This document shows positions 4,919 to 11,806 of a DNA stretch of 14,559 nt, piece after piece. Origin of the DNA: CAZPYT01 sp964590955 (lineage in GTDB: Bacteria > Patescibacteriota > WWE3 > UBA101185 > UBA10185); the NCBI GenBank assembly GCA_964590955.1, contig CAZPYT010000023.1, forward strand, positions 1 to 14,559, in the 5' to 3' direction. A model generated the notes under the pieces. The model saw only the letters and a program-made list of their open reading frames with translations, was not told the origin of the DNA and made no database searches. The position numbers and the translations under genes were made by a program. Numbering within the stretch: the stretch's first letter is position 1; each line of letters starts with the position of its first letter.

Positions 4919-6997
4919 ATGTTCGATCTTAAGTCCGATTACAAACCAACAGGAGATCAACCTGTTGCGATAGATAAGTTAACGGCAAATATTTTGTCAG
5001 GTTCAAGAAATCAAGTTTTATTAGGGGTAACAGGCAGCGGAAAAACTTTTACTGCAGCGAACGTTATAAACAATATTCAAAAACCGACTTTAATTTTGTC
5101 TCACAATAAGACACTGGCTGCGCAACTGTATCAGGAATTTAAAGAATATTTTCCGAATAATGCGGTTGAATATTTTGTTAGTTATTACGATTATTATCAG
5201 CCTGAAAGTTATTTGCCTGCCACTGATACCTATATTGAAAAGGATGCCGATATTAACGAGCAAATTGATCGTCTAAGATTATCTGCAACAACATCTCTTA
5301 TGACGCGTGAAGATGTAATAGTTATATCGTCAGTCTCTTGTATTTACAATTTGGGCTCTCCGGCAGAATACTCCAAATTTGCGGTGGAAGTCAGACGCGG
5401 GATGAAGCTTCGAAAAATGGATTTGCTTAAAAGATTAAATCAGGTTTATTACGAGCGTTCAGAATTTGAATTTAAACGCGGCACATATAGAGTTAGGGGA
5501 GATATTGTTGATGTGTACCCTGCATATACTGAATATGCTCTTCGTATTGAGTTTTTAGGAGATGTGCTCATAGAGGTAGATTATTTTGACCCTATAACAG
5601 GTAATATTTTCAAGTACGATAGACTCCCTCAGGAGCGCATTGGAAGTCATGCCAAATCGTTAACACAAAGAGAGCAGGATTATATTTTGGCCAGTATAAA
5701 AAATAATGCCCCAATATCAATATTTCCAGCTAAACACTATGTGACGGCTGAAGAAAGAAGAGATGAATCTATGAAACAAATCGAGCAAGATCTTGAAAAA
5801 CGCTTAAAAGAACTCAAGGACGAAGGTAAAAACATTGAAGCCTATCGTTTACAACAGCGCACAAATTACGATCTCGAAATGATTAAAGAAATAGGCTACT
5901 GCAAGGGGATAGAGAATTATTCGAGATATTTTGACGGCAGAAAACCGGGTGACGCACCATATACCTTGATGGATTTCTTTTCTAAAGATTATCTTTTAGT
6001 TATTGATGAATCCCACATTACTATCCCTCAAGTGCGCGGTATGTACAATGGAGATCGATCAAGAAAGCAAACACTTATTGATTATGGTTTTAGGTTGCCT
6101 TCAGCACTGGATAACCGACCTCTAAACTTTGAAGAATTTATGCGTAGAGTAAATAAAACAATTTATGTAAGCGCTACACCAGCCGAATGGGAACTAAGTA
6201 TGTCAGAAGGAGCTATTGTCGAACAGCTGATAAGACCGACAGGTATAGTTGACCCTGAAGTTGATATAATTCCCACAAAGAATCAAATAGATGATTTGAC
6301 CAAAAGAATTCAGGATACAGTAGCTAAAAAGCAACGAGTTCTAGTAACTACTTTGACAAAAAGAATGGCTGAAGAATTGTCGTCATATTTGCTGGAAAAA
6401 GGCATAAAAGTGACATATTTGCACTCTGACATTGATACTTTAGAACGTACAAATATTTTAGATGATTTAAGAAAAGGAAATTATGACGTTTTAGTTGGTA
6501 TAAATCTATTGCGCGAAGGTTTAGATTTACCGGAAGTATCTTTAGTTGCAATACTGGATGCGGATAAAGAAGGTTTTTTACGATCGGAGCAATCGCTTAT
6601 ACAAACAATGGGACGTGCTGCCAGACATATTTTAGGACGTGTTGTAATGTATGCCGATAATATTACCGGTAGTATGCAGCGTGCATTGGCAGAGGTTGAA
6701 AGAAGACGCGACATTCAGCTTGAATACAATGCCCAAAATTACATTACACCCCAACAAATAGTGAAACCTATAAGAGAGAAGCTTATTGATGAAGAAATTG
6801 AAGATAAACTGCAAACGGGTAGAAATAAAAGATTTATGGACAAAGAAGTTGATTATGCCGTACTTCCTCCTAAAGAATTGAAGAAAGAAATCAAGGTATT
6901 AGAGAAAGAAATGCTGTATGAAGCTGAAATATTGAACTTTGAAAAGGCAGCCGAATTGAGGGATAAAATTAAAGATTTAAAGAGAATTATAAATTAA
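4919..6997 (+). CDS. uvrB: Excinuclease ABC subunit B
   Basis: UvrB is the damage-verifying helicase-like subunit of nucleotide excision repair. It is loaded by UvrA and then recruits UvrC. The 692-residue protein is full length (E. coli 673). It has Walker A GVTGSGKT (36-43), the β-hairpin region YYDYYQPESYLPATDTYIEKD that clamps DNA, and Walker B/DEAD-like DESH (363-366, VIDESHITIPQ). The later helicase motifs include YVSATPAEWE, LVTTLTKRMAEEL, YLHSDIDTLER, VGINLLREGLDLPEVSLVAILDADKEGFLRS and QTMGRAARH. A C-terminal UVR motif for UvrC binding ends the protein (about 658-691, ending FEKAAELRDKIKDLK). The start at 4919 is set by the -10 box just upstream and the family N-terminus (F-x-L-x-S-x-Y-x-P-x-GDQP). 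It diverges from lexA across 131 bp. A shared motif at the promoter suggests SOS control. Confidence 0.98.
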   Translation: MFDLKSDYKPTGDQPVAIDKLTANILSGSRNQVLLGVTGSGKTFTAANVINNIQKPTLILSHNKTLAAQLYQEFKEYFPNNAVEYFVSYYDYYQPESYLPATDTYIEKDADINEQIDRLRLSATTSLMTREDVIVISSVSCIYNLGSPAEYSKFAVEVRRGMKLRKMDLLKRLNQVYYERSEFEFKRGTYRVRGDIVDVYPAYTEYALRIEFLGDVLIEVDYFDPITGNIFKYDRLPQERIGSHAKSLTQREQDYILASIKNNAPISIFPAKHYVTAEERRDESMKQIEQDLEKRLKELKDEGKNIEAYRLQQRTNYDLEMIKEIGYCKGIENYSRYFDGRKPGDAPYTLMDFFSKDYLLVIDESHITIPQVRGMYNGDRSRKQTLIDYGFRLPSALDNRPLNFEEFMRRVNKTIYVSATPAEWELSMSEGAIVEQLIRPTGIVDPEVDIIPTKNQIDDLTKRIQDTVAKKQRVLVTTLTKRMAEELSSYLLEKGIKVTYLHSDIDTLERTNILDDLRKGNYDVLVGINLLREGLDLPEVSLVAILDADKEGFLRSEQSLIQTMGRAARHILGRVVMYADNITGSMQRALAEVERRRDIQLEYNAQNYITPQQIVKPIREKLIDEEIEDKLQTGRNKRFMDKEVDYAVLPPKELKKEIKVLEKEMLYEAEILNFEKAAELRDKIKDLKRIIN

Positions 6998-7102
6998 GCA
7001 TTGAAAACACTATACATATTTTGCTATTTTCAATTATGATGATCTCGATTAACTTATCGTTACCACCTGCTTTTTAATCGGACAAAAATTTTAAAGATAA
7101 AG

Positions 7103-9280
7103 ATGCAAAACATTAAAAAATTTGTTTATTCAGGGCTGTCAAAAATCGGTTATTTTATAATCTCTTTGTTTTATTCTGCACTTGAGTTTTCACAGAATAT
7201 TGTTGCTGCAGCATATGCCGGGAAAAATAGAAGCGGCTCAAAATGGGTTCCTAAATTTTCTCAACCTCAGATTCAAGTATCAAGAAACCATAAAAAATTG
7301 TTTTTTGGGATGAGAATGTTTTTACTTGGTATTGTATTTGCGACACTTTTTATTGTAATTCCCTCACATATCTACCTGTGGCTAAAGGAATTGCCTAATC
7401 CGGATTTGGTACTGACAAAGGATATTCCACAACCTACAAGAATAACTGATAGTCACGGCCGATTGTTATACGAAATTTTTGTAGAGAAACGCTTTGAACC
7501 GGTTTCGTTGGATAAAATTCCGGAAGTTGTAAAACAAGCAACAATCTCAGTTGAAGACGATCGCTTTTATGAACACCATGGGTTTGATCTTTCAAGCATG
7601 CTGCGGGCGATAAATGCCACCATATTTGAGAAAAGTCTGCAGGGCGGCTCAACTATTACTCAGCAGCTTGTAAAAAATGTCTTGCTTACCTCTGAGCGAA
7701 CTATTTCAAGAAAAATGAAAGAATTGGTTTTGGCTGTGGCAATAGAATCAAAATTTTCGAAAGATCAAATATTGGAGCTTTATTTGAATAACATTTCTTA
7801 TGGTGGGAGCGCATGGGGGATTCAATCAGCATCTCAGAAGTTTTTCAAAAAAAATGTATGGGAACTTGATCTATCTGAAGCATCGTTATTAGCCGGCTTG
7901 CCTTCTTCTCCTACAACATACTCACCTTTTACAGGTGATTTGGAATTGGCCAAAAAGAGACAGAAATATGTTTTGGATAGAATGTACCAGCTCGGTTATA
8001 TTACTAGGAAAGAAGCAGATGAAGCATATGCCTCCGAGCTTAATTTTGCTCCGCAGACTGACTATATTCGTGCACCCCATTTTGTAGCCATGGTGCGTAA
8101 AGAATTAGAAGAAAAATTAGGAAAGCGCTTGCTGGAGCAGGGTGGGCTAACTGTGAGAACAACCATAGATTTAGATCTTCAGGATACAGTTCAATCGATA
8201 GTTGCAGAAGAAGTCGCAAAAAATCAAAGATTAAAATTTACAAATGGGGCTGCCGTAGTCGTAGATCCTAAAACCGGTAATGTTTTAGCATATGTAGGCT
8301 CAATTGACTATTTTAAAGATACATGGGGTGCATTTGATGTTGCTAGCGCGTTCAGACAGCCGGGGTCATCCATAAAGCCGCTCACTTATGCTTTAGCCTT
8401 AGAAAAAGGCATGACTCCTGCCTCGACTATAAAAGATTCCCCCATAACTTATAAATTGGCAGGGTCCGATCCCTATACGCCTGTAAATTACGATGGGAAA
8501 TATCACGGCACAGTAACTCTTAGAGCAGCCTTGGCCAATTCATACAATGTTCCGGCTGTAAAATTGGCATATAAATATGGTCCGGATAATATTGTAGCCT
8601 TAGGTAAAGCATTCGGATTACAGAATTGGAAGGTAGATTCTTCTTATGGATTATCCGTTACTCTGGGAGGAAAAGAAGTAAGGCTGCTTGATCACACGAA
8701 CTTTTATGCATCTTTGGCTAGGGGAGGTGTCTATAAACAGGTACGCTTATATGACTCTATCAAGGATAATACGGGCTTTGATTTATATTTTGATGATCGC
8801 AAAGAAACCAGAGTCATTTCAGCAGATACCGCCTACCTCATATGGCATATTTTGTCTGATAATAAAGCTCGAACTCCTGCATTTGGTTCACGGAGTTCAT
8901 TGGTGATCCCTGATAAGACAGTCGCTGTAAAAACAGGTACAACAGATTCAATTAGAGACAATTTCACAATGGGATATACCCCAAGTTTTGCGGTTGGCGT
9001 ATGGGTAGGCAACAATGATAATACCCCTTTGGATAAAACATTATCCTCCGGTCTTACAGGCGCCGCACCGATTTGGAATAGAGTCATGAGCTATATTTTA
9101 ACCGGGGGACCCAACGAATTGATGGATCGACCAACTACAATCGTAGAGAAAAAAGATGATAAGTGCGGTTATTCTGATGTATTTTCCAAAGAGGGTAAAA
9201 TTCCGAGCAGTTTGTGCGATATAAAAAGTGATAAAAATGAAGAGAGTGAAAAGAAAAAAATACTTAATGTGCCTAACTAA
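7103..9280 (+). CDS. Class A penicillin-binding protein (PBP1A type)
   Basis: This is a bifunctional peptidoglycan synthase of 725 residues. It polymerises lipid II and cross-links the glycan strands outside the membrane. The glycosyltransferase 51 domain shows EDDRFYEHHGFD with catalytic Glu151, GGSTITQQLVKN, RKMKELVLA and LELYLNNISYGG. The transpeptidase domain shows SSIK (nucleophile Ser422, Lys425), SYN (480-482) and KTGT (610-613). The main membrane anchor is around 68-95 (MFLLGIVFATLFIVIPSHIYLWL). A further hydrophobic stretch lies at about 8-28, separated from the anchor by a basic linker, so the N-terminus may carry a second membrane-associated helix. The tail after about 680 is short, charged and Lys/Glu rich. 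No Shine-Dalgarno and no strong -10 box are seen near the ATG. A TATGAT at 7035-7040 is possible. dedA upstream fits lipid-carrier recycling. Start confidence is moderate. Confidence 0.96.
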   Translation: MQNIKKFVYSGLSKIGYFIISLFYSALEFSQNIVAAAYAGKNRSGSKWVPKFSQPQIQVSRNHKKLFFGMRMFLLGIVFATLFIVIPSHIYLWLKELPNPDLVLTKDIPQPTRITDSHGRLLYEIFVEKRFEPVSLDKIPEVVKQATISVEDDRFYEHHGFDLSSMLRAINATIFEKSLQGGSTITQQLVKNVLLTSERTISRKMKELVLAVAIESKFSKDQILELYLNNISYGGSAWGIQSASQKFFKKNVWELDLSEASLLAGLPSSPTTYSPFTGDLELAKKRQKYVLDRMYQLGYITRKEADEAYASELNFAPQTDYIRAPHFVAMVRKELEEKLGKRLLEQGGLTVRTTIDLDLQDTVQSIVAEEVAKNQRLKFTNGAAVVVDPKTGNVLAYVGSIDYFKDTWGAFDVASAFRQPGSSIKPLTYALALEKGMTPASTIKDSPITYKLAGSDPYTPVNYDGKYHGTVTLRAALANSYNVPAVKLAYKYGPDNIVALGKAFGLQNWKVDSSYGLSVTLGGKEVRLLDHTNFYASLARGGVYKQVRLYDSIKDNTGFDLYFDDRKETRVISADTAYLIWHILSDNKARTPAFGSRSSLVIPDKTVAVKTGTTDSIRDNFTMGYTPSFAVGVWVGNNDNTPLDKTLSSGLTGAAPIWNRVMSYILTGGPNELMDRPTTIVEKKDDKCGYSDVFSKEGKIPSSLCDIKSDKNEESEKKKILNVPN

Positions 9281-9317
9281 CTTTTAACTGATTTATAATT
9301 TACCGGAACCATACAAA

Positions 9318-9346
9318 TTGCTTCCACATTTGTTTCCTGCTAGAAT
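9318..9346 (+). promoter_or_regulatory. Promoter of the 143-aa membrane protein gene
   Basis: TTGCTT (9318-9323) and TAGAAT (9341-9346) are separated by exactly 17 bases, with a TGC extension before the -10 box. The predicted start near 9353 gives a leader of about 39 bases ending in a GGAGG site (9383-9387) four bases before the ATG. Confidence 0.72.
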
Positions 9347-9382
9347 TTCAGCAACTTTTGAAATAAATAAAAATATCAAATC

Positions 9383-9387
9383 GGAGG
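9383..9387 (+). promoter_or_regulatory. Shine-Dalgarno of the 143-aa gene
   Basis: GGAGG lies four bases before the ATG at 9392. It fixes the start and supports this being a translated gene. Confidence 0.75.
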
Positions 9388-9391
9388 ACTG

Positions 9392-9823
9392 ATGATAAAA
9401 AACTTGCTTTTGATTACTTTAGGGGCGGCTGCACTTGTATTTATCACTTTGCAGTATGATTTACCGAAGCATGAGCTTTTTCTTACTATGGATCTTAGCA
9501 AACGAATTGCTGCAATAGCGTATCAATTTGTACTTTATGCCGTACCCTTTGCCACAGCAATTTCATTGGCGATTCGAGGTTTATGCGGGATCTTTAAAAA
9601 GTATAGTTTTCGGGGTATAGCTAAAACTGCAGAAAAAGTGCCTTATGACGCATTTTTGGTTGTAGTGACTATACTTTCTATGTCTGGAGCTCTGTTGGTT
9701 TTTTATGATTTACCGCTAAAACTATATGAGGATACCTTCTTTTTGTATACGGTCATGGGCTTTTTTAGTGTGGACCTGTTTGTAGTGACTTGGTATCCCG
9801 GATTGCTAAACGGAGACAGTTGA
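9392..9823 (+). CDS. Multi-pass membrane protein of unknown function (143 aa)
   Basis: I do not recognise the family. The product is strongly hydrophobic, with four likely membrane segments at about 3-22, 40-64, 87-107 and 115-135. The first could act as a signal anchor. Between segments two and three is a short basic stretch (FKKYSFRGIAKTAEKV), probably cytoplasmic by the positive-inside rule. No catalytic or binding motif is visible. The gene is a self-contained unit with a 17-bp-spaced promoter, a GGAGG site and a strong terminator starting six bases after the TGA stop. It follows the penicillin-binding protein by 111 bp and opens a run of three unrecognised genes. An envelope role is possible but rests only on location and hydrophobicity. 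Confidence 0.8.
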   Translation: MIKNLLLITLGAAALVFITLQYDLPKHELFLTMDLSKRIAAIAYQFVLYAVPFATAISLAIRGLCGIFKKYSFRGIAKTAEKVPYDAFLVVVTILSMSGALLVFYDLPLKLYEDTFFLYTVMGFFSVDLFVVTWYPGLLNGDS

Positions 9824-9828
9824 AGTCT

Positions 9829-9869
9829 ACTCGCGCGCAATGAAATCTTTTTGTGCGCGAGTTTTTTTT
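9829..9869 (+). terminator. Intrinsic terminator after the 143-aa gene
   Basis: ACTCGCGCGCA (9829-9839) pairs with TGTGCGCGAGT (9852-9862) in an 11-bp stem with one G-U pair and a 12-base loop, followed by eight T residues (9862-9869). It is a GC-rich stem in AT-rich surroundings with a textbook U-tract. Confidence 0.92.
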
Positions 9870-9969
9870 CAGCCAGTTGTAAATTATGCTAATTGGTTGA
9901 ATTAATTTGATTCTTATATTATTTCGTCCCCGCAAAAAAAGACTTATAGTAGTATTTGGCTATATTTTA

Positions 9970-9978
9970 TGCTAAAAT
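9970..9978 (+). promoter_or_regulatory. Extended -10 promoter of the 376-aa gene
   Basis: TGCTAAAAT is a TGN-extended -10 box 35 bases before the ATG at 10014. The -35 region is poor. The leader would be about 29 bases and carries AAGGAG at 10000-10005. Confidence 0.6.
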
Positions 9979-9999
9979 AGCCTGAAATTCACACACGCT

Positions 10000-10005
10000 A
10001 AGGAG
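10000..10005 (+). promoter_or_regulatory. Shine-Dalgarno of the 376-aa gene
   Basis: AAGGAG lies eight bases before the ATG at 10014. This is a good spacing and supports that start. Confidence 0.75.
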
Positions 10006-10013
10006 ATGCTAGA

Positions 10014-11144
10014 ATGAAGCTGAGAAATACTCTATATGTACTGGTTTTAGCTGCTTTCGTTTATGCAGCATTGCTATTCCCAATAACTATCGATTCTTAT
10101 AGTTGCTATTTGCCAATGTATGTTGTTCCTGATATTTTGGGGACGGCAGATGAGCATCGAAATATCACAATCATTTATTCGGGGGATAGTAATAATGAGT
10201 TTGAAACAGGTCCCGTTGATCTGAGCTATGAGCTCCCATTTGAAACAATATTGGCCTACTACGACTTACCTGGAACTATCAAGGTCTTAAGTCGGCGCAA
10301 TTTCTTTATGGAGCCATATTTTGAGGTTGATTGGGAGCCGGACTCGGGGTTTTTGCATGACTTTTATGATGATTTTTATGCTGCATCCTCAATTTGGGAC
10401 AGTGGACCAATTCCTGCTGAATTGCGAGTTCGTGTTAGCCCGGAAGATAATAGTTATAGATGGGGTTCTATTAACGAAGTCTTTGATGTTGAGGTACTAG
10501 ATCCCTCTATTGCTTGCCCTGGCGGAAAATTGCCCAGCAAGTTTATTTCCACTATTGGTTTTAATTGGGATTTCAATAGTTATCGCACATTTGATTTCCA
10601 TATCAGAGGTAGCATCAGAGACAAAGAGTTTTTTGTATTTTTTGGGGAAAACATCTCATATGGACATGATCTGGCACGAGCTTCAGGTTGGTTCACATTG
10701 CCGCTTGCACCTTTAAATTCGTTGATGGTAACGGCATGGGAATCTGGTAATATTCAAAAAAGTCTTTCCGATGTGCAAAATATCGATTTTCAGTTTACAC
10801 AACTCGAAGATTTCGCTGGTCTCTCGCAAGTTGGAAGCATAACGCAGTCAACTTACCATCCTGAAGAAAACATAGAGGCACTCAAAACAATTGCAAATGG
10901 TCTTGTCTTACGAAAAGCACTTGTTGGTGGAGATTATGGTTTTGTCGAATCATGGTCAAACCAAATAACAGCAACCGTGCCTGCTGATTACTACGTTTCT
11001 CAGCAGTGTGAACGAAAAGTAAAAGGTTTTGCAATGCACGTACCCATTTATGGGGTTGAATGTACTACCATAAAGACTTTGCATGAAAAAGGTACGAGTT
11101 TTGTGGTTGATCTTACCGGATTAGATTTTTATAAAGTAAGATAA
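10014..11144 (+). CDS. Membrane-anchored or secreted protein of unknown function (376 aa)
   Basis: I do not recognise this protein. A short basic N-terminus (MKLRN) and a hydrophobic helix at about 7-24 form a signal peptide or single anchor. No clear A-x-A cleavage site and no lipobox are seen, so an anchor is slightly favoured. The remaining 350 residues are hydrophilic, acidic and rich in Trp, Tyr and Phe, with alternating β-like stretches (for example FISTIGFNWDFNSYRTFDFHIRG). This suggests a β-rich extracytoplasmic domain. Four cysteines lie at 31, 168, 332 and 350, and the last two could form a disulfide in a C-terminal lobe. No catalytic motif was found. It has its own promoter, AAGGAG site and long terminator, and sits between two small unrecognised membrane-protein genes. 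It may be a lineage-specific surface protein. Confidence 0.82.
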   Translation: MKLRNTLYVLVLAAFVYAALLFPITIDSYSCYLPMYVVPDILGTADEHRNITIIYSGDSNNEFETGPVDLSYELPFETILAYYDLPGTIKVLSRRNFFMEPYFEVDWEPDSGFLHDFYDDFYAASSIWDSGPIPAELRVRVSPEDNSYRWGSINEVFDVEVLDPSIACPGGKLPSKFISTIGFNWDFNSYRTFDFHIRGSIRDKEFFVFFGENISYGHDLARASGWFTLPLAPLNSLMVTAWESGNIQKSLSDVQNIDFQFTQLEDFAGLSQVGSITQSTYHPEENIEALKTIANGLVLRKALVGGDYGFVESWSNQITATVPADYYVSQQCERKVKGFAMHVPIYGVECTTIKTLHEKGTSFVVDLTGLDFYKVR

Positions 11145-11155
11145 AAAGTATTTAG

Positions 11156-11199
11156 AAAAAGCCCTTTGTTGACGAATAATGTCAATCAAAGGGCTTTTT
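11156..11199 (+). terminator. Intrinsic terminator after the 376-aa gene
   Basis: A 13-bp stem, AAAAAGCCCTTTG against CAAAGGGCTTTTT, is extended by TTGAC/GTCAA across a one-base bulge and closed by a 7-base loop. The 3' arm ends in five T residues. A-rich and T-rich ends on both sides could make it work in both directions. It starts 11 bases after the stop. Confidence 0.9.
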
Positions 11200-11254
11200 A
11201 AAATAATAATATAAATGAGGTGATTTTTGAGAAAATATTTAGGCAGCTTATAAA

Positions 11255-11283
11255 TTGACACCTACTAAAAATTTCACTATATT
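11255..11283 (+). promoter_or_regulatory. Promoter of the 99-aa membrane protein gene
   Basis: A perfect TTGACA (11255-11260) and TATATT (11278-11283) are separated by exactly 17 bases. This is as close to the housekeeping sigma consensus as anything in the window. The start would be near 11290, giving a leader of about 21 bases. Confidence 0.82.
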
Positions 11284-11298
11284 AGTAAAAAATAATTC

Positions 11299-11305
11299 AA
11301 AGGAG
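11299..11305 (+). promoter_or_regulatory. Shine-Dalgarno of the 99-aa gene
   Basis: AAAGGAG lies five bases before the ATG at 11311, an optimal spacing that decides the start. Confidence 0.78.
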
Positions 11306-11310
11306 TAGAC

Positions 11311-11610
11311 ATGGAAAACAGATATTGGCTTGAGCTTACATTTTCGCTAAAACTTATTCGAAAAGCTACTACGTATTCTTTTTCATTAAGGATTGGTCCT
11401 AAAAATATCGAATCCTTGTTAGGATTTATATTGGTATTTGCAATTTATGTTTTACGTCATAGTGCGGGCTATGTAACTATTGGTCTCGCTGTGTTTTCGC
11501 TCTTGATCTGTATTTATGAGATTGCATTTACCCAAGAAAGGTGGGCATTTCCTGCTGGTGTTCTTTGGGGGTTAATCTTAACTGCAAGTCACTACCTGAT
11601 TATGGATTGA
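11311..11610 (+). CDS. Small membrane protein of unknown function (99 aa)
   Basis: I do not recognise this protein. After about 30 residues of polar, basic N-terminus (SLKLIRKATTYSFSLRIGPKNIES), three hydrophobic segments follow at about 34-50, 53-71 and 80-97, ending in a short MD tail. No catalytic or metal motif is visible. The gene is well supported despite its size: a consensus TTGACA/TATATT promoter with 17-bp spacing, an AAAGGAG site five bases before the ATG, and a terminator starting 11 bases after the TGA stop. It is the last of three separate orphan transcription units between the penicillin-binding protein gene and uvrA. Its promoter predicts high expression if no repressor acts. 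Confidence 0.78.
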   Translation: MENRYWLELTFSLKLIRKATTYSFSLRIGPKNIESLLGFILVFAIYVLRHSAGYVTIGLAVFSLLICIYEIAFTQERWAFPAGVLWGLILTASHYLIMD

Positions 11611-11621
11611 AGAAAAATTAG

Positions 11622-11661
11622 AAAAATCTCTTGATATGTGCAAACCCATCGAGAGATTTTT
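11622..11661 (+). terminator. Intrinsic terminator after the 99-aa gene
   Basis: AAAAATCTCTTGAT (11622-11635) pairs with ATCGAGAGATTTTT (11648-11661) in a 14-bp stem with one G-U pair and a 12-base loop, ending in five T residues. The A-tract on the 5' side would also give a U-tract to minus-strand transcripts. Confidence 0.88.
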
Positions 11662-11735
11662 GAATTATTTAGGAAATTTCCCCTCTATTGTGATATGTTT
11701 TTATGAAAAAGAATGCTTATATTTCACCCCTTCAC

Positions 11736-11753
11736 ATACCCGAACAAATACCG
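11736..11753 (+). promoter_or_regulatory. Candidate SOS operator at uvrA
   Basis: ATACCCGAACAAATACCG contains a direct repeat, ATACC-N7-ATACC, with a 12-bp period. It shares 14 of 18 bases with the lexA copy and 13 of 18 with the uvrB copy. It lies directly before a TAGAAT box and about 40 bases before the main -10 box of uvrA. LexA binding is inferred. Confidence 0.5.
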
Positions 11754-11759
11754 TAGAAT
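11754..11759 (+). promoter_or_regulatory. Possible upstream -10 box of uvrA
   Basis: TAGAAT directly follows the shared motif, mirroring uvrB where the motif runs into TACAAT. It would give a leader of about 40 bases without an SD site. It may be a second promoter or chance. Confidence 0.3.
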
Positions 11760-11788
11760 ATTTAAGTTGATAATTTGAAAAATATGTC

Positions 11789-11797
11789 TGATATAAT
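11789..11797 (+). promoter_or_regulatory. Extended -10 promoter of uvrA (near-leaderless)
   Basis: TGATATAAT is a perfect -10 box with a TGN extension, ending nine bases before the uvrA ATG at 11807, so the leader would be only about 0-3 bases. A TTGATA lies upstream at a long 19-base spacing. No Shine-Dalgarno is present. The same TGATATAAT serves the zinc-ribbon gene. Confidence 0.65.
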
Positions 11798-11806
11798 GAC
11801 TTTTCT

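Noticed and set aside
6348..6814. Three overlapping minus-strand frames inside uvrB
   Set aside because: They are shadows of a highly conserved helicase-coding region.
7000..7034. ATTGAAAA...TTTTCAAT inverted repeat after uvrB as a terminator
   Set aside because: The 19-base loop and AT-only stem make it weak, with no T-run after it; chance is likely in such AT-rich DNA.
9821..11610. Reassignment of UGA, as in some Patescibacteria
   Set aside because: TGA ends two ORFs (9823, 11610) just before strong terminators, and no core gene here has an in-frame TGA.
9281..11661. Mobile element or prophage remnant in the orphan block
   Set aside because: No transposase, integrase, flanking direct repeats, att-like sequence or tRNA gene was found at either edge.
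11672..11681. GGAAATTTCC palindrome as an operator for uvrA
   Set aside because: It is a single 10-bp palindrome over 100 bp from the uvrA start, is not repeated at other promoters, and is expected by chance.
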